Shown: one piece after another, positions 1 through 8,431 of the stretch
Layout of the letters: each line of letters opens with the position of its first letter
Numbering within the stretch: the first letter of the stretch is position 1
Source of the DNA: Streptomyces gilvus
GTDB taxonomy: Bacteria; Actinomycetota; Actinomycetes; Streptomycetales; Streptomycetaceae
Assembly: GCF_022513565.1 (NCBI RefSeq)
Contig: NZ_JAKWBE010000001.1
Span: 744,001 to 808,000, forward strand
Reading direction: 5' to 3'
Length of the DNA stretch: 64,000 nucleotides
Position numbers and translations under genes: made by a program
The notes under the pieces: model-generated
Databases searched by the model: none
What the model saw: only the letters and a program-made list of their open reading frames with translations
Told to the model about the DNA's origin: nothing

Positions 1-317
1 AGACCGGCGATGACCCGGGCCGCCGTCAGCGTCACGACGAGGATGAGGACGACGGTCAGCGACTGGTTGACGTGTTTCTGGACGGTCCTCGTCAGCGGGA
101 GCACCCCGCCGGCGGAGGCCGCGCCGCCCAGGAACGCCGCCCATGGCACCACCGTCCGCAGCGCGTCCACGATGACGTCGTCACCGCTCCAGCGGGTCCG
201 GTCGGCGTGCTTGCCCAGCCACCGCATCAGCATGCGCAGCAGGAACGCCGCCAACAGCCCCGCCACCAGCGCGATCGAGGCGATGACCAGATCGTCCACG
301 GTGAGCGCTCGGTTCAC
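1..317 (-). CDS. MscS-family mechanosensitive channel, N-terminal part (cut by window edge)
   Basis: Only the first ~105 codons lie in the window; the gene runs off the left edge. The GTG start at 317 has a clear GGAGG about six bases upstream. The translation begins VNRALTVDDLVIASIALVAG, with a hydrophobic helix at residues ~8-28, a basic stretch (RMLMRWLGKHADRTRW) and further hydrophobic segments at ~48-65 and ~75-100. This layout, several N-terminal membrane helices with the motif 'W-x-GDDVI-x-DALR', is what many actinobacterial MscS-type channels show before the conserved pore and beta domain. The diagnostic pore helix is outside the window, so the family call is inference from the N-terminus. 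It reads in the same direction as the flippase-like gene that starts at 1513. Confidence 0.6.
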   Translation of the reverse strand, partial: MNRALTVDDLVIASIALVAGLLAAFLLRMLMRWLGKHADRTRWSGDDVIVDALRTVVPWAAFLGGAASAGGVLPLTRTVQKHVNQSLTVVLILVVTLTAARVIAG

Positions 318-439
318 CGACTACCTCCAAGTCCAGGATGTGCAACCGCTCATCCTGCCTTATCCGGCAGAGGAGTTCGCCCCGCGCGAAGGGCCGTACC
401 GTACGGATCCGGACAGACCGTCGCCGTACGGCCCGACGC

Positions 440-1513
440 TCAGATCACCTTCAGGCGCACCAGCGCGCCCAGGGTCAGTGCCCCCGGCACCAGGGGCAGC
501 CACACCGTGATGATCCGGTAGGCCAGGACGACCGCCGTCGCCATGGCCGCCGGTGCGCCCGCCGCGACCAGGGCCACGATCAGCGCCGCCTCCACCGAGC
601 CGAGGCCGCCCGGGGTCGGCACCAGGGCCACCGCGACCGTCGCCGCGAGGTAGGCCGCCGCCATGTGCACGGGCGGCACGGGCAGGCCCAGGGACATGCC
701 GACCAGCACGAGTCCCGCCGCCTGCAGCGAGGGGAAGGCGAGCGAGCCGCCCCACAGGGCGAGGGCGCGGCACGGGCGGGCGTGCACCGAGCGCAGTTCG
801 CCCAGCGCGGTCCGCAGGAAGGCCAGGACGGCGGTGAGCAGCCGCCGTACGAGAGCGAGGACCGTCACCGCGGCGACCGCGACCGCGCCGAAGGTCAGCA
901 GCAGGGGAGCCGCCGAGCCGGGCGGGAGCAGATCGCCGAAGCGCAGCGCGTCGGGGAACGCGACCAGCAGGACGACCAGCAGAGCCACCCGGGTGACCGA
1001 CTCGGCCAGCAGGTACACGGCGAGCGCGGCCGAGGAACGGGCCAGCGGGATGCCGCACACCGTCATGAAACGCAGATTGACCGCCCCCGCGCCGAGGCCG
1101 GTCGGCAGCAGATGGTTGGCCGAGCCCGCCGCGAACTGCGTCGCGAGCAGCCGCCGCCTGGGCAGCCGGTCGACGACCGCGCCCTGCCGGGTGAACGCGG
1201 CCGCCACCCAGGTCAGACACGTGACGCCGACCGCGGCCAGCAGCCACGGCCACTCGGCCGACCGCAGATGGCCGAAGCCCTCCACGAGCACGTCCCGGTG
1301 CCGCACGGCGACGAAGGTGACCAGCAGGAGCGGAAGGAGGCACAGGATCTGGCGGACCGGGACGCGACGGGGGAACCCACCCGGAGTGAGTGAGCTTTGG
1401 GGAAGTTGAACCGCAGTCACATCCGGAGAGGGTTTCCGCACCGCGCCAACTGCGGGTTGCGGAATCGCGGACAGCGTCTTACGGACGGGAAGCGGCTGGG
1501 GAGGCAGGGCCAT
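440..1513 (-). CDS. YbhN/MprF-type lysylphosphatidylglycerol synthetase transmembrane-region protein
   Basis: 357 residues. A ~45-residue basic, proline-rich N-terminus is followed by about seven to eight hydrophobic helices. The family hallmarks (DUF2157/UPF0104, lysylphosphatidylglycerol synthase TM region) are visible: FAAGSANHLLPTGLGAGAVNLR early in the chain and VPTPGGLGSVEAALI near residue 310, where PTPGG-x-G-x-E is the most conserved family motif. Relatives are integral membrane proteins linked to lipid flipping or aminoacyl-lipid synthesis; this one lacks the cytosolic aminoacyltransferase domain of MprF, so only the membrane half is present. The ATG at 1513 was chosen because GAAGGA lies a few bases upstream. 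It is divergent from the ABC exporter, with 75 bp between the two starts. The substrate cannot be told from sequence. Confidence 0.8.
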   Translation of the reverse strand: MALPPQPLPVRKTLSAIPQPAVGAVRKPSPDVTAVQLPQSSLTPGGFPRRVPVRQILCLLPLLLVTFVAVRHRDVLVEGFGHLRSAEWPWLLAAVGVTCLTWVAAAFTRQGAVVDRLPRRRLLATQFAAGSANHLLPTGLGAGAVNLRFMTVCGIPLARSSAALAVYLLAESVTRVALLVVLLVAFPDALRFGDLLPPGSAAPLLLTFGAVAVAAVTVLALVRRLLTAVLAFLRTALGELRSVHARPCRALALWGGSLAFPSLQAAGLVLVGMSLGLPVPPVHMAAAYLAATVAVALVPTPGGLGSVEAALIVALVAAGAPAAMATAVVLAYRIITVWLPLVPGALTLGALVRLKVI

Positions 1514-1550
1514 GGGGTCCTTCGGGGCAGGGGACGATGCGACGGAAGTG

Positions 1551-1581
1551 TTGACCTCAACAACGCTCGAGGTTCTAGGTT
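1551..1581 (+). promoter_or_regulatory. MerR-type promoter with 19-bp spacer and dyad operator; transcript probably leaderless
   Basis: TTGACC at 1551-1556 and TAGGTT at 1576-1581 form -35 and -10 elements separated by 19 bp, longer than the usual 17. The spacer holds the imperfect dyad CCTCAAC-AACG-CTCGAGG (1555-1572). A 19-bp spacer filled by a dyad is the signature of promoters activated by MerR-family regulators (SoxR, CueR and relatives), and CCTCAA resembles SoxR boxes. Transcription about seven bases after the -10 would begin at or next to the ATG at 1589, and no ribosome-binding site precedes that ATG, which fits leaderless translation. No MerR-family gene is in the window, so the cognate regulator is unknown. 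Confidence 0.65.
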
Positions 1582-1588
1582 CTCTCCC

Positions 1589-3493
1589 ATGAGCATGGAG
1601 ACCACAGCGTGGACACAGCTGCACAGTGTCATGACAGCCCAGCAGGAACGGCGACCCGTGGCGCGCGCCACGCTGCGCCGCATCGCGGCGTTCGCCCGGC
1701 CGCACCGCGCCCGTATCGCGCAGTTCGTGCTCCTCGGGGTGGTGACGGCCCTGCTCGCCGTGGCGACCCCCGTGCTCGCCGGACATGTCGTCGACGCGAT
1801 CGTGTCGCGGGGTGACCAGGGCACGGTCGTCCGCCTCGCGCTGCTCATCGCGCTGATCGCGCTGGCCGAGGCGGCGCTGGGCATCCTCGGCAGAAGACTC
1901 TCGGCGACGCTCGGGGAGGGACTCATCCTCGATCTGCGCACGGCTGTGTTCGATCATGTGCAGCGGATGCCGGTCGCGTTCTTCACACGCACTCGTACGG
2001 GAGCGCTGGTCTCCCGACTCAACAACGACGTCATCGGCGCCCAGCGCGCGTTCAGCAACACCCTGTCCGGGGTGGTCAGCAACCTCGTCACGCTGGTGCT
2101 CACGCTCGCCGTCATGGTCACCCTGTCCTGGCAGATCACCCTGCTCGCGCTGGTCCTGCTCCCGCTGTTCGTCGTCCCCGCCCGGCGCATGGGCAGCCGG
2201 ATGGCGCGGATGCAGCGCGAGGCGGCGACCCTGAACGCGGCGATGGGCACCCGGATGACCGAGCGCTTCTCCGCGCCGGGCGCCACCCTGGTCAAGCTGT
2301 TCGGGCGTCCGGAGGAGGAGTCGGCCCAGTTCGCGGCGCGCGCCCGTCGTGTGGCCGACATCGGGGTGCGCACGGCCACGGCCCAGTCGGTGTTCATGAC
2401 CGCGCTGACCCTGGTCTCCTCCCTGGCCCTCGCCCTGGTCTACGGCCTCGGCGGCTGGTTCGCCCTGCGCGGCACCCTGGAGCCGGGCGCCGTCGTCTCC
2501 CTGGCCCTGCTGCTGACCCGGATGTACGCCCCGCTCACCGCGCTGGCCGGCGCCCGCGTCGAGGTGATGAGCGCGCTGGTCAGCTTCGAGCGCGTCTTCG
2601 AGGTGCTCGACCTCCAGCCGCTCATCGAGGACAAGCCGGACGCCCGCGACGTCCCCGAGGGCCCGGTCGCCGTCGAGTTCGACGACGTCCGCTTCGGCTA
2701 TCCCTCCGCCGACAAGGTCTCCCTCGCCTCCCTGGAGGAGGTCGCCTCCCTCGACACCCGCGGCGGCGACGAGGTCCTGCACGGCATCTCCTTCCGCGCC
2801 GAACCCGGCCGCACCGTCGCCCTCGTCGGCTCCTCCGGCGCCGGCAAGTCGACCATCGCGCAGCTGCTGCCGCGGCTGTACGACGTCGACGGGGGCGCCG
2901 TACGCGTCGGCGGGGTCGACGTGCGCGACCTGAGCGCCGGCTCCCTGCGCGCGACCCTCGGCATGGTCACCCAGGACGGCCACCTCTTCCACGACACCGT
3001 CCGCGCCAACCTCCTCCTCGCCCGCCCCGAGGCGACCGAGCCCGAGCTGTGGGAGGCGCTGCGCCGCTCCCGCCTCGACGACCTGGTGCGCTCCCTGCCC
3101 GACGGCCTGGACACCGTCGTCGGCGAACGCGGCTACCGCCTCTCCGGCGGCGAGCGCCAGCGCATGACCATCGCCCGCCTCCTGCTGGCCCGGCAGCGGG
3201 TCGTGATCCTCGACGAGGCCACCGCGCACCTCGACAACACCTCCGAGGCCGCGGTCCAGGAGGCCCTGGCCGAGGCCCTGGAGGGCCGCACCGCTGTCGT
3301 GATCGCCCACCGCCTCTCCACCGTGCGCTCGGCGGACCTGATCCTGGTCGTCGAGGGCGGACGGGTCGTGGAACGCGGCACCCACGAGGAACTGCTGGCG
3401 GCGCAGGGACGCTACGCGGAGCTGTACCGGACGCAGTTCGAGGCACGGGACGCCGTACCGGTGTCCGTCGAGGAGGGCGGCGCGGCCGCGTGA
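1589..3493 (+). CDS. ABC exporter half-transporter (fused membrane and ATPase domains)
   Basis: 634 residues. The transmembrane domain covers roughly residues 45-320 with six helices. The nucleotide-binding domain follows with Walker A GSSGAGKST (~413-421), a Q-loop (MVTQDGHLF), signature LSGGERQR (~517), Walker B VVILDEAT (~537) and the H-loop IAHRLST (~572). This is the type I exporter architecture, working as a homodimer or heterodimer for drugs, lipids or peptides. The start at 1589 fits the leaderless MerR-type promoter; a second ATG lies two codons later. An odd ~18-residue insertion (KVSLASLEEVASLDT) sits between the start of the ATPase domain and its second strand. The likely regulation by a MerR-family sensor suggests a redox-active or toxic compound as inducer or substrate, which is inference. 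Confidence 0.93.
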   Translation: MSMETTAWTQLHSVMTAQQERRPVARATLRRIAAFARPHRARIAQFVLLGVVTALLAVATPVLAGHVVDAIVSRGDQGTVVRLALLIALIALAEAALGILGRRLSATLGEGLILDLRTAVFDHVQRMPVAFFTRTRTGALVSRLNNDVIGAQRAFSNTLSGVVSNLVTLVLTLAVMVTLSWQITLLALVLLPLFVVPARRMGSRMARMQREAATLNAAMGTRMTERFSAPGATLVKLFGRPEEESAQFAARARRVADIGVRTATAQSVFMTALTLVSSLALALVYGLGGWFALRGTLEPGAVVSLALLLTRMYAPLTALAGARVEVMSALVSFERVFEVLDLQPLIEDKPDARDVPEGPVAVEFDDVRFGYPSADKVSLASLEEVASLDTRGGDEVLHGISFRAEPGRTVALVGSSGAGKSTIAQLLPRLYDVDGGAVRVGGVDVRDLSAGSLRATLGMVTQDGHLFHDTVRANLLLARPEATEPELWEALRRSRLDDLVRSLPDGLDTVVGERGYRLSGGERQRMTIARLLLARQRVVILDEATAHLDNTSEAAVQEALAEALEGRTAVVIAHRLSTVRSADLILVVEGGRVVERGTHEELLAAQGRYAELYRTQFEARDAVPVSVEEGGAAA

Positions 3494-3633
3494 ACCCCGC
3501 TCCGGGAGCCTGGAGTGCCGCGGGGGATCCGTTTACCTCGGCTTGGCAGGGGCTGGCATAGAGTCGGATTCCGGTGCCTTTGACCAGGGGGACGGAAGGC
3601 GGGGGAGATGCGTCGCAGCTGCCGGAGAGGCGC

Positions 3634-4332
3634 GTGACCGGCCGGACGGAACCCGCGGTGCTGCCCCGGTCGCTGCGGGCGTGGCTCGGGGTGACAGCGG
3701 TCGCCGCCGCGGTGGTGGTCGGTGTGCTCGGGGCCCTGTTCGCCGGGCACACCGAGCCCGGCAGGGTGGACAGATGGTTCGTCCTGCCGACGGAGGACAG
3801 CGTCCAGGGGCCCTGGCGGGACGTCGCCCTGGTCTTTGACTTCCTGGGGGAGCCCGCCGGATCCACGCTGCTGGTCGGGGCCATCGTGCTGTGCTGCCTG
3901 CTGCTGCGGCGGCCCCGCGGCGCGGCCCTCTTCGCCGTCGGAGCCGTCGTGGCCGTGGGCACGACGACCCTGCTCAAGCACGTGGTGGGACGCACCATCC
4001 ACGGACCCGGCAACCTGTCCTTCCCGAGCGGGCACACCACCTTCTTCACCGCGCTCGCCCTCGTCCTCGCGCTGCTCGCGACCGGCCGCCTCGGCCTCGG
4101 CAGGACGGCCGGCATGTCACTCGTGCTCGCCGTGTCGCTGGCCGGGGGCGCGGTCATGGGATGGGCGGAGGTGGCCCTGGGCGCGCACTACCCGACCGAC
4201 GCCCTCGGCGGCTGGTGCACCGCGCTGGCGGTGGTCCCGGCGACCGCGTGGCTGCTCGACCGGCTCGCCGACCGGATGGCCGGCCGCCCGGCCGAGCGGA
4301 TGGCGGACGCCGGCCGGCGGGAGCCCCGCTGA
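3634..4332 (+). CDS. PAP2-superfamily membrane protein with altered catalytic motifs
   Basis: 232 residues from the GTG at 3634, chosen because GGAGAGG lies just upstream; an in-frame GTG at 3574 has no ribosome-binding site. Six hydrophobic helices and the central motif PSGH (FPSGHTTFF) identify the PAP2/type 2 phosphatidic acid phosphatase superfamily, and a motif-3 histidine and aspartate are present in LGAHYPTD. Two family positions deviate: motif 1 reads KHVVGRTIHGP instead of K-x6-RP, and motif 3 reads WAEVALGAHYPTD where S-R normally precedes the histidine. The arginines that hold the phosphate are therefore not in their usual places. It may be a lipid phosphatase, an undecaprenyl-PP recycling enzyme or a divergent member. 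It converges on the end of the polysaccharide operon. Confidence 0.82.
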   Translation: MTGRTEPAVLPRSLRAWLGVTAVAAAVVVGVLGALFAGHTEPGRVDRWFVLPTEDSVQGPWRDVALVFDFLGEPAGSTLLVGAIVLCCLLLRRPRGAALFAVGAVVAVGTTTLLKHVVGRTIHGPGNLSFPSGHTTFFTALALVLALLATGRLGLGRTAGMSLVLAVSLAGGAVMGWAEVALGAHYPTDALGGWCTALAVVPATAWLLDRLADRMAGRPAERMADAGRREPR

Positions 4333-4355
4333 CGTCACATCACGTCACGATCACC

Positions 4356-5699
4356 TCACGCCAGGCGGCGGAAGACGGGCTTCACCGGTCGTCCGCCCAG
4401 CCAGGGGGTCGGATCGCCGGCGTCCAGTGCCTTGCGGTACACCGCACAGGCCTGGGCCACCACGTCGACGGTGTGCTCGATGTCCTCGTCGCTGAGCGCG
4501 CTGCTCACCACGAACGACGGGGCCAGCACCCCGCCCGCGAGGAGCCGGCGCAGGAACAGGGTGCGGTACTCCTGCGACGGCCGGCCGTTCTCGTCGAGGG
4601 TGGCGAAGACCAGGTTGCTGGCCCGGCCCCGGACGACGACGTGCTCGCCGACGCCCATGCCGGCCGCGGCCTCGCGGACACCGGCGGCCAGCCGCTCGCC
4701 GAGGGCGTGCAGCCGCGCGGTGACGCCCTCCTCGGTGTAGACGGTCTGCACGGCCATCGCGGCCGCCAGGGAGTGCGTCTCGGCTCCGTGCGTGGTGGAC
4801 AGCAGGAACACGCGCTCGCCGGCGTGGCGCAGCCCGCCCCGCTCCATCAGCTCCCGGCGTCCGGCCAGCGCGGAGACGGCGAACCCGTTGCCCAGCGCCT
4901 TGCCGAAGGTGGAGAGGTCGGGGACGACGCCGTAGAGGCTCTGCGCGCCCGCCTCCGACCAGCGGAAGCCGGTGATCATCTCGTCGAAGACCAGGACGCA
5001 GCCGTGCCGGTGGGCGAGTTCGCGCAGGCCGGCGAGGTAGCCGGGCGGCGGCTCGGTGTGGGTGGCGGGTTCGAGGATCAGACAGGCGATCTCGCCCTCG
5101 TACCGGTCGAGCAGTTCCCCGGTGGCGGTCAGGTCGCCGTAGGGGAACGTCACCGTGAGCTCGTTGGTCTGCGCGGGGATGCCGGCGGACATCGGCGTGG
5201 TGCCGATGAACCAGTCGTCGACGGAGAAGAAGGGATGGTCGGCGCAGATGGCCACCCGCGGGCGTCCGGTGGCGGCGCGGGCGAGGCGCACCGCGGCGGT
5301 GGTGGCGTCGGAGCCGTTCTTCGCGAACTTCACCATCTCCGCGGTCGGTACCGTGGCCAGGAAGCGTTCCGCGGCCTCGAGTTCCACGACGGACGGCCGG
5401 ACGAAGTTGCTGCCGCGGTCGATCTCCCGCCGCACCGCCTCGGTCACCCGGGGGTGGGCGTGGCCGAGGCTGACCGAGCGCAGGCCGGAGCCGTACTCGA
5501 CGTAGCGGTTGCCGTCGACGTCCCACACATGGGCGCCGCGGCCGTGGCTGATGACCGGGGCCAGGTCCTGCGGGTACTGGTCGTCGCCCTTGGCGTAGGT
5601 GTGCGCGCCGCCGGGGACCAGGGCGTGCAGTCGCTCGTTGGCCGTCCGCGACCGGGGCAGGTCGACGTCGGTGGTCCGCTCGGTGTGTTCGGTGTGCAA
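4356..5699 (-). CDS. Class III aminotransferase, glutamate-1-semialdehyde 2,1-aminomutase-like
   Basis: 447 residues and the last gene of the polysaccharide operon. It shows the class III PLP fold: the substrate region EYGSGLRSVSLGHAHP, FAKNGSDATTAAVRLAR (typical of GSA aminomutases), the FDEMITGFR metal/PLP-ring motif, and the PLP lysine in STFGKALGNG. Because it sits among nucleotide-sugar genes, it more likely aminates a keto-sugar or a small side-group precursor than serves tetrapyrrole synthesis; that is inference. The start is a TTG at 5699, seven bases after the stop of the RmlC-like gene, with a GGAAGG further upstream. No better in-frame start is seen before the conserved N-terminus (SRTANERLHALVPGG). 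Confidence 0.88.
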   Translation of the reverse strand: MHTEHTERTTDVDLPRSRTANERLHALVPGGAHTYAKGDDQYPQDLAPVISHGRGAHVWDVDGNRYVEYGSGLRSVSLGHAHPRVTEAVRREIDRGSNFVRPSVVELEAAERFLATVPTAEMVKFAKNGSDATTAAVRLARAATGRPRVAICADHPFFSVDDWFIGTTPMSAGIPAQTNELTVTFPYGDLTATGELLDRYEGEIACLILEPATHTEPPPGYLAGLRELAHRHGCVLVFDEMITGFRWSEAGAQSLYGVVPDLSTFGKALGNGFAVSALAGRRELMERGGLRHAGERVFLLSTTHGAETHSLAAAMAVQTVYTEEGVTARLHALGERLAAGVREAAAGMGVGEHVVVRGRASNLVFATLDENGRPSQEYRTLFLRRLLAGGVLAPSFVVSSALSDEDIEHTVDVVAQACAVYRKALDAGDPTPWLGGRPVKPVFRRLA

Positions 5700-5706
5700 G
5701 CCGGCT

Positions 5707-6258
5707 TCACCCTTCCATGCGCTTCAGGACCTCGGCGAGGCTCGGCGCCTCCCGGTCCCGCTGGGACGTCGACGTGACCGGCAGGGGCCAGGGAATGGCG
5801 AGTTCCGGGTCGTCGAAGGCGATCGTCACGTCCTCGGAGGGATCGTGCTCTCGGTCGATACGGTAAGAGGTGTCCGCGACGTCGGTAAGAGCCTGGAAGC
5901 CGTGAGCGCATCCCGCGGGGATGTAAACGGTCTTCTGCGTCTCACCGGACAGCTCGAAAAAGGCCCGGCCGAGGTACGTCGGCGAGTCGGGCCGCAGGTC
6001 CACGACGACGTCGAAGATCTGCCCGTACGAGCACCGCACCAGTTTGGCCTCGCCGGCGCCGGAACGCAGGTGCAGGCCGCGCAGCACGCCCCGGACCGAG
6101 CGGGAGACGCTGTCCTGGACGAAGGCGTTCGGGTCGAGGCCCACCGAGCGGACCACCTCGGCGTCGAACGTGCGGCAGAAGAAGCCGCGTTCGTCCGCGT
6201 ACGGCGTCGGCTCGAACAGGTGGGCGCCGGCGATCTCGGGGACTTCGGTCGCTCTCAT
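5707..6258 (-). CDS. dTDP-4-dehydrorhamnose 3,5-epimerase (RmlC)-family protein
   Basis: 183 residues, the usual RmlC length. The cupin-like core has the catalytic histidine region GVLRGLHLR, the strand KLVRCSYGQIFDVVVDLR, and the second conserved motif YIPAGCAHGFQAL. RmlC enzymes epimerise 4-keto-6-deoxy nucleotide sugars at C3 and/or C5. No RmlA, RmlB or RmlD is in the window, so it may act on a CDP-linked keto sugar made with the cytidylyltransferase at 12676-13470, or on a dTDP sugar made elsewhere. Its ATG overlaps the stop of the pyruvyl-transferase gene (ATGA), so the two are translationally coupled. Confidence 0.9.
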   Translation of the reverse strand: MRATEVPEIAGAHLFEPTPYADERGFFCRTFDAEVVRSVGLDPNAFVQDSVSRSVRGVLRGLHLRSGAGEAKLVRCSYGQIFDVVVDLRPDSPTYLGRAFFELSGETQKTVYIPAGCAHGFQALTDVADTSYRIDREHDPSEDVTIAFDDPELAIPWPLPVTSTSQRDREAPSLAEVLKRMEG

Positions 6259-7487
6259 GAGGCCTTCCGCAGGGCGTGGGCGTGGGTCTTCGCCGGGAAC
6301 AGGGTCTTCGTCAGGGTGGTGAACTGCTCGGCGAGTTGCCGCGCGGCGACCCGGTTGCGGTCGGTGAGGGTCCGCCGTACCTCCGCCGCGTGCTTCTCCA
6401 GGTCCCGGAACTGCTCCAGCAGCCGGTCGGCGTCGACCTCGCGCGCCGGGTGGCAGTACGCGCCGAGGCCCATGCGGTCCATGAGCGCGTTGCTCTTCGC
6501 CGCATAGCACAGGGCCAGCACGGGCGTTTTGGTCTTCAGCGCGCAGATCAGGTTGTGGTAGCGGACGGCCACCACGGTGTCGGCGGCCGCCATCTCGTTC
6601 ATCAGGTCGGCCAGGGAGGCCGGTTCGGCCGCGGTGACCAGCGGTGAGTCGACGGCGTCGAGGATGGCGGCGACCACCGACAGATCGCACTGGTCGCCGG
6701 TGAGGAGCCGGACCGGTCTGCCCTCCTCGACGAGCGCGCGCACGAACGTGATCGTCCCGTCGAGGTAGCGCCGGTATATCTCCTCGGCCCGGTCGCGGTC
6801 GTCGTTGCCGCCGTGGAAGTCCATCACGCCGAGGCAGACGGGACCCGGCGCGGCGGTGGGCGCGCTCGACGGCGGTGCGGGCAGGGAGAACGCGAGATCG
6901 GGGTAGACCTCGTCGCGCGAGGTGTCCACACCCATCGCGCGCATCGCGTCGCGGGACTGCTCGTCCCGGTAGGACCGGTAGGCGGCGAGCCGTGCCGACC
7001 AGCGCACCAGGGCCCGGGTGGGCCGGCTCCCGATCCCGGCGGCGCCGACGCTGACCAGCGCGACCCGGGTGCCCAGCAGCCGCCCGCTCGCGCAGAGCAG
7101 GAACAGCGAGTACGGGAAGCCCCACGGCCGCAGCGGCAGGGTGGCCTCCAGGACGCCCATGCCCGGCACGATGACCACGTCGTGCCGGCGCACCCAGGCG
7201 GCGGTGCGGTAGGCGTCGACGAGTTTGCCGACTCCCTTCGACACGATCGAGCTCGCACGGGACGCGGTCCGGTACTCCGCGCGGTTCCAGTGCAGCCGTG
7301 TCGCGGGGATCCCGAACCTGGCGGTCACCGCCTCGGGCCCGCCGCACAGCGCGTCCACGCTCGCGTCCGGATGCTCGGCGCGGAGGTAGCCGAGTACGGC
7401 CTCCAGCGACCCGTCGTTGCCGAGGTTGCCGGAGCCGAGCAGGCCGAACACCCCGACGCGCACCGGGGTCTCGTCCGCCGAGGTCAT
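6255..7487 (-). CDS. Polysaccharide pyruvyl transferase-family protein
   Basis: 410 residues. The N-terminal GVFGLLGSGNLGNDGSLEA matches the glycine-rich opening of the polysaccharide pyruvyl transferase family (PF04230), followed by VVIVPGMGVLEA and, near the C-terminus, VAVRYHNLICALKTKTPVLALCY, the conserved R-x-H-x-L/I-x-x-A region of the family. Members add pyruvate ketals to sugars of exopolysaccharides and cell-wall glycans, giving acidic groups; some relatives do other transfers. The gene overlaps both neighbours by 4 bp (ATGA), consistent with one operon acting on the polysaccharide repeat unit. Confidence 0.88.
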   Translation of the reverse strand: MTSADETPVRVGVFGLLGSGNLGNDGSLEAVLGYLRAEHPDASVDALCGGPEAVTARFGIPATRLHWNRAEYRTASRASSIVSKGVGKLVDAYRTAAWVRRHDVVIVPGMGVLEATLPLRPWGFPYSLFLLCASGRLLGTRVALVSVGAAGIGSRPTRALVRWSARLAAYRSYRDEQSRDAMRAMGVDTSRDEVYPDLAFSLPAPPSSAPTAAPGPVCLGVMDFHGGNDDRDRAEEIYRRYLDGTITFVRALVEEGRPVRLLTGDQCDLSVVAAILDAVDSPLVTAAEPASLADLMNEMAAADTVVAVRYHNLICALKTKTPVLALCYAAKSNALMDRMGLGAYCHPAREVDADRLLEQFRDLEKHAAEVRRTLTDRNRVAARQLAEQFTTLTKTLFPAKTHAHALRKAS

Positions 7488-8431
7488 GCCCGCCTCCCCT
7501 CACGGCCGGCGACGAGGTCGTCCACCGAGACGGTCAGCTTGGCCGGGTCGACCGGGGCGCGGTCCTCGACCCGCTCACCGGCGCCCGGCCGGACCCGGCT
7601 GGTCGTCCAGGCGGCCAGGTGGCGGTAGCACTCGCGCCGGTCGGCCGGGGACAGCGGCGCCCGGTGGACCGCCGAGACGAAGCCCCAGACGTACTCGGCG
7701 AGCAGCCGGGGCGTCGGATGCAGCACCCCCGCCCGGCGCGGGTCCAGGTTGACGCACCGGGAGCGCTTGGAGGGGTTGGCGCGCTCGGCGCGGGTGGGGT
7801 GGTCGCGGCGGAAGTACAGCAGTTCCGGCACCTGGTGGAAGCGGCCGTGCAGGGCGATCTCGGCGACGAAGGTGCGGTCCGCGTGGTGGTAGCTGTCCAT
7901 GGGCCTCACCCGGCGCAGCGCGTCGGCCCGGATCACGCCGTAGAAGTCGTCGCCGCCGGGCTCGAACAGCATGCTGCGGAAGCGGTCGGGCGCGTGCGGC
8001 GAGGCGGTGTCGAGCGTGTACTCGTAGGGGACCTTCACCTGGCCGTCGCCGTCGATGACCGCCTGGTCGGCGTGGGCGAGGATGACGTCCGGCCGCTCGT
8101 CCAGCGCCTCGACGCAGCGCCGCAGCAGGTCCCGGGCGTAGAGGTCGTCGTGCGAGGCCCACTTGAACAGCTCGCCCCGGCACTCGGTGAACACGTAGTT
8201 GTGGTTCGGGGTGGCGCCGACGTTCCTGGGCAGCCGGATGTAGCGGACGCGCGAGTCCTGCGCGAGGTACTTGCGGCAGATCTCCTCGGTCCCGTCGGTC
8301 GAGGCGTTGTCCGAGATGACCAGCTCGAAGTCCTCGTAGGTCTGGCCGAGCAGCGCGTCGAGCGACTCGGCCAGGTACTCCTCGCCGTTGTAGACGGGCA
8401 GGCCGATGCTCAGTCTGGGGCGGTCGGTCAT
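7484..8431 (-). CDS. Family 2 glycosyltransferase
   Basis: 315 residues. The GT-A nucleotide-binding half is clear: LSIGLPVYNGEEYLAESLDALLGQT, ISDNASTDGTEEI, and the metal-binding region KWASHDDLY, where HDD takes the place of the usual DxD. There is no transmembrane segment, so it works on the cytoplasmic face, adding one sugar to the undecaprenyl-linked repeat unit. Donor and acceptor are unknown. ATG at 8431; it overlaps the flippase gene upstream and the pyruvyl transferase gene downstream by 4 bp each. Confidence 0.92.
   Translation of the reverse strand: MTDRPRLSIGLPVYNGEEYLAESLDALLGQTYEDFELVISDNASTDGTEEICRKYLAQDSRVRYIRLPRNVGATPNHNYVFTECRGELFKWASHDDLYARDLLRRCVEALDERPDVILAHADQAVIDGDGQVKVPYEYTLDTASPHAPDRFRSMLFEPGGDDFYGVIRADALRRVRPMDSYHHADRTFVAEIALHGRFHQVPELLYFRRDHPTRAERANPSKRSRCVNLDPRRAGVLHPTPRLLAEYVWGFVSAVHRAPLSPADRRECYRHLAAWTTSRVRPGAGERVEDRAPVDPAKLTVSVDDLVAGREGRRA

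Noticed and set aside
10..510. Plus-strand ORFs at the left edge
   Set aside because: They are shadows of the minus-strand MscS-type gene, which has a clear ribosome-binding site and hydrophobic helices; the plus-strand products are low complexity and Arg/Pro-rich.
440..3385. A 981-residue minus-strand ORF covering the ABC exporter
   Set aside because: Only its last 357 residues show membrane helices and family motifs; the rest is the antisense of the ABC exporter gene.
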